Shown here piece by piece: positions 1 through 11,397 of a DNA stretch of 64,000 nucleotides. The notes beneath the pieces are model-generated. The model made no database searches and was not told the origin of the DNA. It saw only the letters and a program-made list of their open reading frames with translations. The stretch comes from Iris pallida (lineage: Eukaryota > Streptophyta > Magnoliopsida > Asparagales > Iridaceae). A program made the position numbers and the translations under genes. The DNA lies in NCBI GenBank assembly GCA_029216955.1, contig JANAVB010015600.1:40216048-40280047 (forward strand), in the 5' to 3' direction. Numbering within the stretch: position 1 is the stretch's first letter; the number at the start of each line of letters is the position of its first letter.

Positions 1-2265
1 AGCAGAACTCCAAGATATTTAACCGGCAACTCTCCCATATTAATTCCCAGCTTGGCCGCCTTCTCTTTCTTATTCGTACATCTCCTGCTGAAATAAATTA
101 TGCTCTTGGTTTTATTTAGTTGTAATCCTGTCAACCTCCCGAACTCCTCTAATATATCAGTCAGCACTTGTAATCCAGTCGTTGTTGGGCACATGAAAAC
201 CAGCAGATCATCCGTGTAGATGAGATGGGTCACATGTGGCTGAATCTGAATGAACAGTGGAATAATGTTCTTCTGACAGCTAGCCAAATCCATCATACAA
301 GTAAAATACTCCATAATTATAATAAATAAGTATAGGGATAGAGGACAACCCTGTCACAATCCTCGGTTGCTTGTAAAAAATCCATGGGATTGGCCTTTGA
401 TGAGCACCGAGAAGGTAGCCGTCGAAATGCATTCTCGTACGCAGGAGATCCACGAACTCGCAAATCCCATGGATGACAGAATATGACAGAGGAACTCTCT
501 GTTGATCGTATCATATGCTTTGCGAAGATCCAGCTTGATGCAAGCTCTGTCCGCACTCGGTCTGTTGAACTCTCGTACCAGCTCATGTCCCAACATACTA
601 TGCTCTGCAATAGACCGCCCTTTAATAAAAATAGCCTGGTTTTTTGATATAATTTCCTGCATCACGTACTCCATTCGCTTGCACATAAAATGAGTAATGA
701 TCTTATATAAATAATTGCAACATAATATTAGTCTGAAGTCTTCAAGCGAAGTTGCTCCCTCCTTCTTTGGAATGAGAGTCAAGAAGGTATAATTCATCTC
801 TCGCAGTAATCGCCCGTGTCTGTTGAAGTCGTTGATGATCTCTGTTGCTGGTTCTTTGAGAGCCTGCCAATGAACCTTGTAAAATTTGCTTCCAAATCTA
901 TCAGGCCCGGGAGCCTTGTTCGGATCGGCCAACTTAATAATCTCTGTCACCTCTTCACAAGTTGCTGGGCAAGTAAAGTCTAATTTCCAGCTTCCGTGAC
1001 CAGCTTCTTACACACAGTGTTAGAAAATGTAGAAGTGTAGTCAGCCTGATTATATAAAGAAGAGTAGAAATGTACCACCTCTATCGTAATATCCGTCTGA
1101 GCAGTTACGTCCTTGCCGTTGGCGTCAATTAATCTATGGATAGAATTCTGCGTCTGTCTAGCTCGAACAATATCATAGAAATTTTTTTGCACTTGTCGCA
1201 TTCTTTCAACCAGTGACATTTTGCTTTTTGTGCCAATTGGACTTCCTCGATGGTCCGGAGTGTACCCACATCTTTAACCAAACTCCGCTCATAAGCAGCC
1301 ATGCTCTCGTTTAGAATATCGTCTTGAAGTTTCTTTTGTATCTCGTACAGCTCTTGTTCTTTGGCCGCCAAATCCACAATGGGCACAGATTTGTGCCACT
1401 CCAAGCCGTCTTGGTTCTCTTGAGGCATTGCACAAATTGAAATTGTATATTGACATGCACAGTCGCCTCAAGTGCTGTTTGAACCATCGCCTCATTTCCG
1501 TCCAACATACACCAAGCATTGTTGTAGCGGAACGGGTTTGATTTCCTCGGCTCGGCAGATGAGAAGGAGATTTTCAGAGGAGAATGGTCGCTTGTACCTG
1601 CGGCGAGACCCTCCGACGTCACGTACGGGAACAAGTCAAACCAATAAGAGTTTTCCAGTGCCCGATCTAATTGACATGCCACGCGTTTGGTCGTCGACTT
1701 GTTATTCCAGGTCCATACGTGACCAGTTCTTTCAAGGCTTCGAAGCCCCGAACGGAGGATGCACCCTTAGAAATCCTGCATCGTGGCTTCAGGAATGCTT
1801 CTGCCTCCGAGTTTCTCGTGCGGCAGTAAAACGGCGTTAAAATCCCCAATCACTAGCATAGATAACCTGCCATTTGTTTCAGCCTCCCTGCTCAAGGTAG
1901 CAATGTCTTGCCATATCTGTCTTCGATGCATGCAATCATTATGGCCATATGCGATACATAGCATAAAACGAAGACCTTCGAGGTTTGTAAAAACAACTGC
2001 ATTAATCTGCTCCGAGATGTGAGAAGTCTGATCTGTCCAGCAACTGTTCTCCCATCTAATCTAAATCCTGGCTATATCACAAATAGGGAGGTTGTCAACT
2101 TGCGTCCAGTTCGACGACGTTCGGCGAGTTAACATACCGTCGGATTTGATTTTAGTTTCTAGCAGTGCTGTAATTGTACAATGCCCTTTCCTCAGAGTGT
2201 CTAAAATCTCTCTCCATCTACCTAGCGAGCAGGCGCCATATACATTGCATACGATCAGAGATGTT
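1..2265 (-). pseudogene. LINE copy 1 endonuclease-reverse transcriptase, broken
   Basis: The endonuclease part starts near 2265 with an NVYGA-like segment, continues with LLETKIKSDG, and includes IGDFNAVLLPHEK (about 1858-1795), the conserved GDFN block of plant LINE endonucleases. The RT part includes APGPDRFGSKFYK, LIPKKEGA, KGRSIAEHSML and KLDLRKAYDTI (about 1-950), which are the usual palm and finger blocks of the LINE RT family. Frameshifts separate the endonuclease, linker and RT segments, and at least one in-frame stop falls near 2060. It is a non-functional copy unless the indels are assembly errors. Compare 22571-25020. Confidence 0.88.
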
Positions 2266-2559
2266 GATCAAAATTTGTGTCCCCATTATCGCACTGCTCC
2301 TCATCTCCGGGGATGGGTGACGAGAAAGCAACCTTACCTTGGCACTGTGGGGCACCCACGTCTCCTTCTCGAACCAAAGCCTCCTATTCTGGGTTATCCT
2401 CTACGAGAACTTCTCCGTTCGTGGTGACTGTTTTGTGGGGCCGATTCACATCCTCCTTAGTCTTCTCCACGTGACGCTTATGGCAGGTATACCCTGCTTG
2501 ACAGGAGCTTTTATCCTTCGCTGCTTTGCTCCCTGTGGTTGACCGTCTTCTGGTCGGCA

Positions 2560-4157
2560 CACTTTATTTCTTTGATGTCCCCTCGCCTGCTCTAAAGGTC
2601 GTCTGTGTTGGCATCCCTTGATTCTCAGTCGAGGCTAATATGGAGAACATACCAGGATGCACGCGCAAGCTTCCTTCGGATGCATGTGTAGGAGATTTGC
2701 TACCATCCGCTATAGATTTTTGTCACCCCCCAACTTTCACGCTCTCTTCAGTACTCCCTGCTACCATCATGACTCCATCAGGCTTCCGCCACTGTGTATC
2801 TAAGCCTGGGAGAACCAGTGCGAGTTCAAATCCTGATTGCTTCATTTAGTCATGAGCATTGTGTTCCCCACAGACATCCATTCCTCGAGCAGTATTCTGA
2901 TCGCCCCCATCCCTAGGCACTGCTTCCCCGCCTTCCTGTGTTCTGTCCTCTCCGAGGTTTTCGGCCTCTGCGTTAGCTACATGAGTGCTACAGTTCTACG
3001 GCAGATGACCGAAGCAGTTGCATCGTCGAAAAGCAGGAGAAACCTATTCATATTCGACCTTCTGCGTACATACTTTGCCGGATGAAATTTTATAGTATAG
3101 CGACCACGATAATTCCTTATTTTCTTCTATTTCGACGAATACCCGAGCGTATTGGAGACGCGATCTTGTAATAGTCGCTTCGTCACCTTTGATAGGTTTT
3201 TCTATGAGGCTGGTAATTTTCATAAGCATGGACTGACTCCAACAGGCGATTGGAAAGCCAGGTAGTCGGACCCATATCGGTATTGTGTGCAGTACTTCTT
3301 TTTCGCAGCGGATATATCGATGCCACTCTTTGATGATGATCTGCCGGCCATCAAATGTCCAGGGGCTGCCCTAGATGATGCGATTGGCGTCTTCCTTTAT
3401 ATCGAATTTGACGAAGAAGAACCCGTCCTCTCGTGCATAAAAATCCATGGTCCCCTTCGGTCGCCAAACCCTCGCCTCATAAGCACATATATGTCCATAG
3501 AAAGGTTTGTCACCCAAGACGTAAAACACAATGGTATTTTGCCAGTACTCTGCAGTTTCAGCGATCTCCACGCTGAATAACACTCTTTCCACCCCTTAAA
3601 CATACTTTAGTTCTACGTATTGCATTTGGTGAATGTGGGGATTTTCTCCGTCGCAGCACAGATCCGCCCACGAGCGTCCCACCCCCGACCCTTCCAGTGG
3701 TCTCTTTCTTTTATCAATGGCAGGCATGCCTCTTCTTTCCCAGGTTAGAGTATTCGCTGGCCTTCCCTCTTGATGGATTCGAGGCCGCGGATATTGCTAG
3801 TTGCTGCCACTTTGTGTAGTCTTGGGGTCTTGCTCACCGCGTTGTTTCGTGTTGTTTCCTCATATCTTTGTGTCGTCGATTCTCTCCAACTCGGCCTCCG
3901 TCTCCCCCCTAACCCGGTTGCACGTATGGACGTCTGGGCCCGTTTGTCTTCTGCTCCCGTCTGCCACCTTGTCCTACTTGTGGTCGATTGCCTCGCCGCC
4001 TTCGTCTAACTACGGTTGTCCAACCCCCGCCGGAAGCCCACGCGATCTCCTCGCCCGTGGCATGATCGGCGCTTCTCCCCTGGCCGGACGTTGCGTCGGG
4101 ATCCCATGACTTTCCGGAGGCAGCAGGCGCTTGATGCCCTAACCCTAACGAATTCAT
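2560..4157 (-). pseudogene. LINE copy 1 ORF1 (DUF4283 plus degenerate zinc knuckle)
   Basis: Translated segments match the DUF4283 pattern of plant LINE ORF1 proteins: VLGDKPFYGHICAYEARVW, then DGFFFVKFD, then ARVFVEIEENKEL. A degenerate zinc knuckle follows at about 3040-2985 with a CNCFGH core, but the first cysteine appears replaced and a stop interrupts it. The N-terminus at 4157 is glycine- and arginine-rich. ORF1 proteins bind the element RNA; this one is broken by several frameshifts. Start chosen at the first Met of the open segment beginning at 4157. Confidence 0.8.
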
Positions 4158-4189
4158 CTTATATATTTTCTAACCCTAAATAATTCATC

Positions 4190-4350
<161 letters not shown>

Positions 4351-4612
4351 TGCATATAAATAAACAAATAATACCACCACACGCAGAAGAAGATGGAAAG
4401 CTCAATCCAAATTGAAACAGATTTGACCAAGATCCTGAATGCGCAGATAGGCCGCTTCAGTTGTTCTTTTGCACCTTAGTTTCTATTCTTGTATTTCCCC
4501 ATGGCTCCTGGTGTTATATAAACAAAAAATTGAGTTTTTTTCTTTCTTTTTTATGTTTTTTAATTCATATAGTGAATTGTTAAATGAGTATTCAATGATT
4601 CGACAACAAGTA

Positions 4613-4830
4613 ATACTACAAATTAGCGACGAACCCTAGCGACACAAAAACAATCCGTAGCTATGGATTGACGACTAGTCTACGACGTATCTGTATTTAT
4701 AAAAAATTTGCCATATTTTCGTTTCTAGTCCGTTAAGAAATCGTTAGAATACAGTTAGCAACTGACCGTTTTCGTCGCTACGAAATGTATAACTCGTTGG
4801 CAAAGAGCAGCTTTCTACTTTTTTTCAAAC
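4613..4830. mobile_element. CACTA-type terminus with TAGCGAC subterminal repeats, copy 1
   Basis: Starting at about 4614 the sequence reads ACTACAAATTAGCGACGAAC, followed by several TAGCGAC/GTCGCTA-like motifs in both orientations. This resembles the ends of the complete CACTA element at 10917-19104. Only one terminus is found; the opposite end is not visible, so it is a truncated or rearranged element. The same terminus recurs at 27343 in the duplicate block. Confidence 0.6.
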
Positions 4831-4849
4831 GAACCCAAAAATTCATTTC

Positions 4850-5096
4850 CCCTAGACCTCCCTCCTCTTCCATCCCCTCTCTCCGGCGAACCTCTTGAGC
4901 CCTCGTCTCCAGCGAGCCCTCCTCCTTCGTCTCCGATGACCCCCTCCGCCATCCATTCTCACCGCCTTTTGTTAGAAATTATTGCATGTTGACCCATGAG
5001 ATGAAGAACAAAATAAATGCAAAAGTGTATCTGAATCCATTGATTGGCTTGATGGATCTTGAAGTAGACGTCTCTTTATGTGGTTCGATCTTCCAA
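4850..5096. other. no gene recognised; C/T-rich leader-like sequence
   Basis: Pyrimidine-rich sequence with repeated CCTCC and TCGTCTCC words, followed by AT-rich unique sequence. A related CT-rich stretch is at 39720-39790, which suggests both belong to the 5' region of the same CACTA-like family. No coding match. Confidence 0.4.
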
Positions 5097-5233
5097 CTTG
5101 CTACGACCCTTAATAATAAAGATGAAATATTTGTTTCTCTCTCTCTCTCTGTTGATGGGGATACATAAGAGAATGGCGAAAATCCTCACTTTGGTGGCCG
5201 TATGAGTTGGGGTCCATAACCTTTATATATAGG
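5097..5233 (+). repeat. direct repeat flanking a MITE, left unit
   Basis: About 135 bases starting TTGCTACGACCCTTAATAA and ending CCATAACCTTTATATAT. A diverged copy in the same orientation lies at 5830-5962, on the other side of the MITE at 5235-5836. The pair is repeated in the duplicate block (about 27815-27950 and 28541-28663). Confidence 0.8.
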
Positions 5234-5234
5234 C

Positions 5235-5836
5235 TTAATTATAATTTGATACCCTCAGCTATCACCATTTTTTAATTTGATACCCTAAACCTTTTTTTTT
5301 ACAATTTGATACCCTGAAAAAAATCCCGAAAATACCTCTTCCATCTCGTTCTTTCCCACCCCTTTCACCATTGCTGCCTCCTTACCCCTCCTTTAGCAAA
5401 CAACCCCTCCTTCCGCTGCCGCCCCTCCCCCGGACGCCCACACCGATGCACCTCCCTCCTCCCGCCACTCCTCCGTTCTGTACCCTCCCACGGCCGCCCC
5501 CACCCTCCCTCCGCCCGTACCCATCAGCACCCCTACCCCTCCCCTCCCTCCGTCCATCCCCACCAGTACCCCCACCCCCTCCTCCCACCACCCGTCTTTA
5601 TTGTCGGGCACCGTCGGAGAGGATGGGAGGAGGCATCGATCGTCGGAGAGGGATGGAGAGGTCATCACCGGAGAGAGATGAGGGGGGAGAGAGAGAGGGG
5701 ACAGGGGTATTTCTGAAATTTTTTTATTTTAGGGTATGCATTTAAAAAATGATGATAGTTAAGGGTATCAAGTTGTTGAATAAAAAAGTTTAGGGTATCA
5801 AGTTGAAAAATGGTGATAGTTCAGGGTATCAAGTTG
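5235..5836. mobile_element. MITE with TTGATACCCT-repeat inverted termini, copy 1
   Basis: Both ends carry several copies of AATTTGATACCCT-like words in opposite orientation, interleaved with CAGCTATCACCATTTTT / AAAAATGGTGATAGTT, giving long imperfect terminal inverted repeats of over 80 bases. The centre (5370-5640) is C-rich and encodes nothing; the proline-rich frames there are compositional. Non-autonomous; transposase family not assigned. Confidence 0.65.
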
Positions 5837-5955
5837 CTACGACCCTTAATAACAAAGATAAAATACTTGTTCCTTTCTTTGTTGATGGAGATACAGAAGA
5901 GAATAGAGAAAAGTCTCTCTCTTTGGTGGCCGTATGTGTTGGGGTCCATAACCTT

Positions 5956-5962
<7 letters not shown>
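5830..5962 (+). repeat. direct repeat flanking a MITE, right unit
   Basis: Diverged copy of 5097-5233 in the same orientation, sharing TTGCTACGACCCTTAATAA, GTTGATGG.GATACA and TTTGGTGGCCGTATG.GTTGGGGTCCATAACCTTTA. It leads straight into a TA microsatellite. Confidence 0.8.

Positions 5963-6035
<73 letters not shown>
5956..6035. repeat. (TA)n microsatellite, long allele
   Basis: About 78 bases of TA. The corresponding site in the duplicate block (28662-28680) has only about 18 bases, a strong length difference between two otherwise near-identical copies. Confidence 0.97.
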
Positions 6036-6036
<1 letters not shown>

Positions 6037-6149
6037 TCCTTAGGATATATGTGTGTGTGTGTGTTTTGATATTTCTAATTTGTCCCATCATCAAATTAGA
6101 TTTATCTTCGGTATCTACACTTTATATATTTAATTTATCCCCTCATCAA

Positions 6150-6600
6150 TTATATATATATATATATTATTAAAAACTCCTCTTTTATTCCAAAAAGCTG
6201 AAAAGTCGAAGCTGTACAAGTATACCAGAAGGCGCAAAATGTCGAGGCCTATACACGTATACTAACAAAAGAAGGGGAGAAGAGGAACCCAAAAAACGAC
6301 TAGACCCATGATAGGAGGAAATTCTAGAAGGTCGTCTGGCCATATTGGCAGAGGGACCTCCTCTTACTACACTGCCTGATGGTCTCCTTAATGAGCTGAT
6401 CTGCTATGTACTGGTGGCCTTCATATCGCGCCTTTTTGCGATTCTTCTAGATAACCCACGTAGCAGTTGCAGCCACAATCTGGTGGCCATGGGACGCAGA
6501 ACCCCATACCTTTGTGAGGTTGTCGAAGCACCCACCCCCATAAACTATCCTGTAGTGTTGGGAGAGGATACTCCAGGCCTTGACCGGTAGGTCCCCCTAA
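6150..6600 (-). mobile_element. 5'-truncated LINE 3' end, copy 1
   Basis: Reading the minus strand from about 6480 gives a VAATATWVI-stop-KNRKKARYE segment. It resembles the C-terminal LAATVYxIWxERN block just after the zf-RVT domain of plant LINE polyproteins. The fragment ends near 6165 at an AT-rich tail beside a TA repeat, as expected for a LINE 3' end. A second copy is at 28790-29240. Confidence 0.6.
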
Positions 6601-7095
6601 CAAACGATGTGGTCCACCGTTGATTACATCAAATAATCCACAAAGATTATATCAAAGTAATCTAATATACATCAATAGACTAGATCAAAAGGAATAATCA
6701 TAATCATCTGAATATGCATGACTATTACTTAAATGCATAATTATAAAGACTGTCATAGATTTGAAGACACGATTCTCTCAAATATTCTTTTAGTTCACAG
6801 TATTGAAATAACAAAGGAAACATTCATGCTTCTTAGTAAAAATCCAAGAAAATATTTGAAAGCTAATCTCAATATTTTATTGAAAATATGCACAAAACCA
6901 CCTTTTGTACAAAACTAGCACTAAAAAAACATGAATAAAGACATAACCATCTAAAACTATGCTTTCTTCATTTCTTTATATGTATCCAAATATCTAAAGA
7001 AAACATGAAAAAAGAAGTTGGGGCATGATTGTTTAATATGTGTATATACCCATCATCAATTTGCATCCTCAAAGTCAGAACCCATATGATAAATA
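6601..7095. other. no gene recognised
   Basis: AT-rich unique-looking sequence with no supported coding region. It is duplicated at 29241-29731. I see no termini or motifs that would define an element. Confidence 0.5.
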
Positions 7096-7107
7096 NNNNN
7101 NNNNNNN
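7096..7107. other. assembly gap (12 N)
   Basis: Twelve N characters. The left side is the end of the 7 kb duplicate block; the right side starts inside a gypsy protease reading frame. The two sides are unrelated, so this is a join of uncertain validity. Confidence 0.99.
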
Positions 7108-7327
7108 NAATGATCCTCCAATGATCACACAAAGATGAACTCTTCAATGTCTGGAATATTAACTCCACCCTACCTCCTCGATAATCCATCGTTGCATGAC
7201 TGTCTCTCAACCAGCCTATACATAGGACAATGTCAAAGTTGTAAATAGGGAACTCAATCAAAGATACGGGCAATAAATGTCCAAACACAACGATCGAACA
7301 TGCTAAGCAATCTCTATTAACTCCCAC
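7108..7327 (-). pseudogene. Ty3/gypsy protease region, fragment
   Basis: The minus-strand frame contains HLLPVSLIEFPIYNFDIVL, CIGWLRDSHATMDYR and RVEL. This matches the conserved block after the aspartic protease in plant gypsy elements (pattern LP..L..FP..DFD.ILGMDWL..H.A.IDC....V). The frame is cut by the N gap, so reverse transcriptase, RNase H and integrase are missing from this window. It follows the gag region at 7485-8880 in the same direction. Confidence 0.75.
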
Positions 7328-7484
7328 GAGCCCATTACCAATGAGTATTCATCTCTCTAGCAATGTCTTAAACTCCAATCGAATGCGCATCGCAAATCGT
7401 ATCGACACAAAAGAATGGGTAGCCCCCGAATCAAATAATGTTACTGCAGGAAATGAGGTAACAAAAATAGTACCTACAACCACG

Positions 7485-8880
7485 TCACCTAATGCGAGTG
7501 CTTCCTCTAGAGACAAGGTGAAGGCCTGACGTTGACCATGATGAGCTCCCTGCTGCTGCCCTCCTTAACCATGCTGCTGCGGCTGCGGTCTCTGTTGGCC
7601 TCCCTGATTCTGTGCTTGGCAAAACTTCTGAGCTTGCGTCGACAGACGCAGGGCTAATGCCCTTACTGCTAATGCTGTCCTCTAATCGGTGCTCCCCTAG
7701 GGCTGGCAACGCCAAAAATTTCTGAACTGGCCCTCCTGACCTCTGCCTCATACGGCAACTTACGATCCTGTGGTCTGGGCTACCACACCTTATGCATAAT
7801 CCATTAGCTACCTGATACACATCCCTAGTGTGCCCTCCCTTACCACAGTAAGTATATCCCATGGGTGCCTCCTGGCGCTGCTGCTGGTTCTCTCGATTAC
7901 TGATGCCGAACTGGTGCTGTAACATAGATATTGTCGGCCTACACGGTACCCCTTGATCATAAATATTAATGCCCGGTAGTGTCGACATTTGTTATACTGC
8001 TCATCCGCCCCCACTATAGGCATGAGACCTCTTCTGGCCTCCAGTCCTCGTCGCCAACCTTGTTGGGTAAGCTCGTGCCTCTGAGCTGTCGTTAAGACTA
8101 CATCAAAAGTCTGGTAGTCGTGCCCCTCTACCAGCTATAAAATCTCCAAATGAAGTCCCTGCTGGAACCTCATAGCCTTCTATGGTCCGTAGCCACCATC
8201 GGTGTAAACTGACTCAGTCTTAGAACTATGTTGCATATCCATCTACTGTCCTACCGCCTGCTTGAGACTGATAAACCTCTGTTGAAGCTTATACCGTGCT
8301 ACTACGCCAAAGTACTTGGCCTTGAACCTGGTACTGAAGATATCCCAAGGAACATGACGCCTCATCCCGACCGACCTCTTATGATGCCCACCAGTCACGG
8401 ACGAGATCTGAAGTAATAACCTGACCTGGTCAACCTTATCTTCTTCGGAAACCTTTGTTGCTGCCAAAATGGCCTCAATATCCTGAAGCCAAGCATCAAC
8501 CATATTGGCATCCTCTGTGTCGTCAAAGTACTTCGGGTTAAGTCAATAAAACCTTTCCGACGCTCTTGAATCAGCCTTAACACTCCTCTCAAGGGATAAT
8601 TGTAACCCCTGATTTAGTAGTACATTCTGTTCCTGCTGTTGGGTCTGCTCTTGCTGATGGGCCACTCAATGCTGCTGAGTGGCCAGAAGTCCTTGGATAA
8701 CCTCCAGGAGTGCTGCAGCATCGGTACTGCTGGTGCTGCTGGCACCATTGGTAGTGTCGGAGTTTTTAGAACTTGTTGCTCCACTGGCTCTGATATAACC
8801 TATACCCAAATCTGACCAGGAGAAGGCATTCCTTTTTGTTGCTGCCCTGTCGAACCATGCTCTGTTGGACGTTCTTCCAT
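7485..8880 (-). pseudogene. Ty3/gypsy gag with CCHC zinc knuckle, frameshifted
   Basis: The start is taken at the ATG at about 8880 (MEERPTEHGS). A later segment, 8503-8243, reads MVDAWLQDIEAILAATKV, VDQVRLLL, WDIFSTRFKAKYF, which is the retrotransposon gag capsid pattern. A zinc-knuckle segment at 7870-7720 includes TYCGKGGHTRDVY and CIRCGSPDHRIVSC, the second being a proper CX2CX4HX4C knuckle. Frameshifts and stops separate the parts. Gag packages element RNA into particles; this copy is defective. The arrangement fits the Tekay/Del group. Confidence 0.75.
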
Positions 8881-10913
8881 GTTGGCCTCACCAGCTACTA
8901 AAAAAGAATTACCACTATAGGGAAAGACATAGGATATCAAATGACAAAACGGGGAAGATTCGAGGATTTAATTCAAATTAACAATCAATGTGAGGAAAGG
9001 GAAGACGAGGCAAGAGATCAAAGAAAACAAGTTTTGATTAAGACTCATATAATAATATCACCCCACAAGTCTGAAAATTAGATTTGCATGGGCCACCACT
9101 AAAACCTTGTCACGCCTCAGTACCAGAATATGGGAACGGACATAGCCAGCTACACCATATGAGGTACGAAGATGTCATCCCACAGTCACGACTGTCAAAA
9201 GATAAGGGGTGACTACTAAAAATAAGTCGCCTAGGGTCATACGTCACATCTATGTCTCAATCATTCGAAGTAAGGAAAGAACAACTAATGAACATATAAG
9301 ATAAAGCAGAAGGCGTCCCCGATGCTTCATTAAAATAATCATAAGGAGCTAGCTTTATAAGTCAGCTAGGCCAGAGAGTAATAAGTACATAATCATATTC
9401 ATCTACAGTCTGATTAAATTACACTTATGCATGGAAACTAAATATCCAGAATAACTGGCTAAACAGGTGCCAGTAGCTAAACGCCAGAACAAAACTGATG
9501 ATACTAGAGTGGTGGAAAATAAATTCACTCGAGTCCTCCGACGGCCATGCTCCTAGTATGCACCATTGTCGTCAGGGAAGAAGACTGGATCCTTATGCTT
9601 TGCTACGAGATCTAGCCAAATAAGACCAACGGGGTCAGCCCCGATATCAAGTACCACAAGGGAGCACATAAGTGAGAGACCAAACCAAGCATAATAATTA
9701 GTAATAAGACTTGGCTCATGAAATATAGGCTTATAACGTATCATCGTGACCATACGGCACCCTTACAATCAAACAAGGACAAACGGTGCCAATATCATAC
9801 CAGGATAAGTTACATCATATAACCATAGTCAAGTTAGGGACTTCTGATTGTAACTTCAGTACATAGCCTGTCATAGCACGATAGCCCAACCCAACAACCA
9901 ATCAAGGACATGAGTTGGACCACGTACCATGACAGTCCATGTTTCTCAGCTACTGACAGAAGGTACAAATCACAAGCAAGTCATTTTGCGAGCGACCAAT
10001 CATTCCTATAGTTTTTATATTTGGCGAGGTTATCCCACAATGCTGCTTATAGGAATCCTCAGATCGTGTATTTTCCAGCAGGGCTAGTCAATCTATCATA
10101 TACCGCATAGCAAATTGAATATGCACAGTCCCCCGTAGGGCTACCGTGCGAAACATATAACTCATAAAACATAGGGGTTGGATATTGCCATCCACTAAAG
10201 ACAGATTAAACAATATTTGTGGCAGCCAACCCGACGCGTCAGGACTAGACCTAGGGTGGCTAGTAAAATAGAATCTCAAGATTCTTCCCTTCCCAATGCA
10301 TCTATTATATTGAGTTGCTTAGTTATGCCCTATGTTCGTCTTAGATTCACACGTCGTGGTAATGTGATTATCCTCTTAGATGTCATACCTAGTATGGGTA
10401 CCCTAAGTATGAATCCACGCTGGCTCATGCAGTCTCACCCATGGATCCATTCTTAGTTTAATGCATCAATCAAACAAACAACACCACATCATTGCTACTG
10501 ACCATTTAGCGTATATGTGCCGGGGACTCCGAATGTACTAACATACAATGCATAGGCGCTCACATAGGATAGCACCTCAGTACACGCATAGATTGTACCT
10601 TAGTACACATATAGGATATACAAGCACATGGACAGGTAGTCAGGTCAAGAACATAGTCAAGTCACATAGTCACATAGGAGCTATTAGGCACATTGGTCAC
10701 AGGGGCATATAGGCGCATGGGTCAAACACGCGAGGCGTGCAGACACTTGAAGCATGTAGGCACAGCACACACAGAAGCATGAAGCGCACGAGAGGACAAC
10801 GCACATAGGGCGCACGAATAGTGCATAGCACAGCGACGCATAATCAGTGCACAGCACGAGACGACACGTAATCGGTGCATAGTGCACGAAGGCACGCAAA
10901 CGGTGCACAGTAC

Positions 10914-10916
10914 ACA
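10914..10916. repeat. candidate CACTA 3-bp target duplication, left
   Basis: ACA before the left terminus, GCA after the right terminus (19105-19107). CACTA elements make 3-bp duplications; one base differs, so this is a weak match. Confidence 0.4.
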
Positions 10917-10924
10917 TACTACTA

Positions 10925-11370
10925 AAATAAGGCAAATTAGCGACGACAGGATACGTCGCTAAATAATAAAAAATTGTAGCTAATAGGAATTAGAGACGAC
11001 TTTAGCGACGAAACATGAAGGTCGCAGAAAAGCTAGTCGCAGATGATAATTTCGTCGCCTTTCGTCGCTGTTTACGACGTCACAACTAATGTCGCTAGGA
11101 CGTCATAAAATTAGCGACATATAGCGCCGTAACAGTATGTCGCCAAATTAGTGACGTAGTACGACCACTTAGTGACGTCATTTCTTTTTATATGATGACA
11201 TGGCATGCCTGCCACGTCAGCAGTGTAGCGATGCACAGCGACCAAATTAGCGATGTCATCTCTCAGGTGGTGATATAGCTGTTTTGCCACGTTAGCTACT
11301 GAGCGACGGATAGCGACGTCCCGAGATTGTTGCTATACGTCGCCGATCATCGCTATACGTCGCAGATATT
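10925..11370. repeat. CACTA left subterminal repeats (TAGCGACG motif)
   Basis: More than twelve copies of GCGACG, TAGCGAC, GTCGCTA and close variants in both orientations within about 440 bases. In En/Spm-type elements such short subterminal repeats bind the TNPA protein; that role is assigned by analogy. Confidence 0.8.
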
Positions 11371-11397
11371 ATAAAAAAATTAAAAAAATATGATTGA

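Larger units (their letters stand above)
1..4180 (-). mobile_element. LINE (L1-type) non-LTR retrotransposon, copy 1, 3' part cut by window edge
   Basis: On the minus strand the order is ORF1 (DUF4283-type RNA-binding domain, about 4157-3040), endonuclease (about 2265-1300), then reverse transcriptase (about 1130-1). This is the order of plant L1-type LINEs. The element runs off the left edge inside the RT, so its 3' end is not seen here. The reading frame is broken many times. The same element is present in longer form at 21450-26930 with near-identical sequence. I place the 5' end just before the AT repeat that starts near 4190. The call is firm for the class; the exact 5' boundary is inferred. 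Confidence 0.9.

Noticed and set aside
1472..2542. Several plus-strand frames of 60-122 residues
   Set aside because: They are antisense to the LINE endonuclease/RT and repeat in the second copy; no independent features.
5371..5745. Proline-rich 124-residue frame, possibly a cell-wall protein
   Set aside because: It lies in the C-rich centre of a MITE, is frameshifted in the duplicate copy, and has no signal peptide or regular repeat.
8785..8805. Primer-site-like TATATCAGAGCC on the minus strand
   Set aside because: It matches the initiator-Met primer site only partly and lies within the gag-coding stretch; no LTR end sits beside it.
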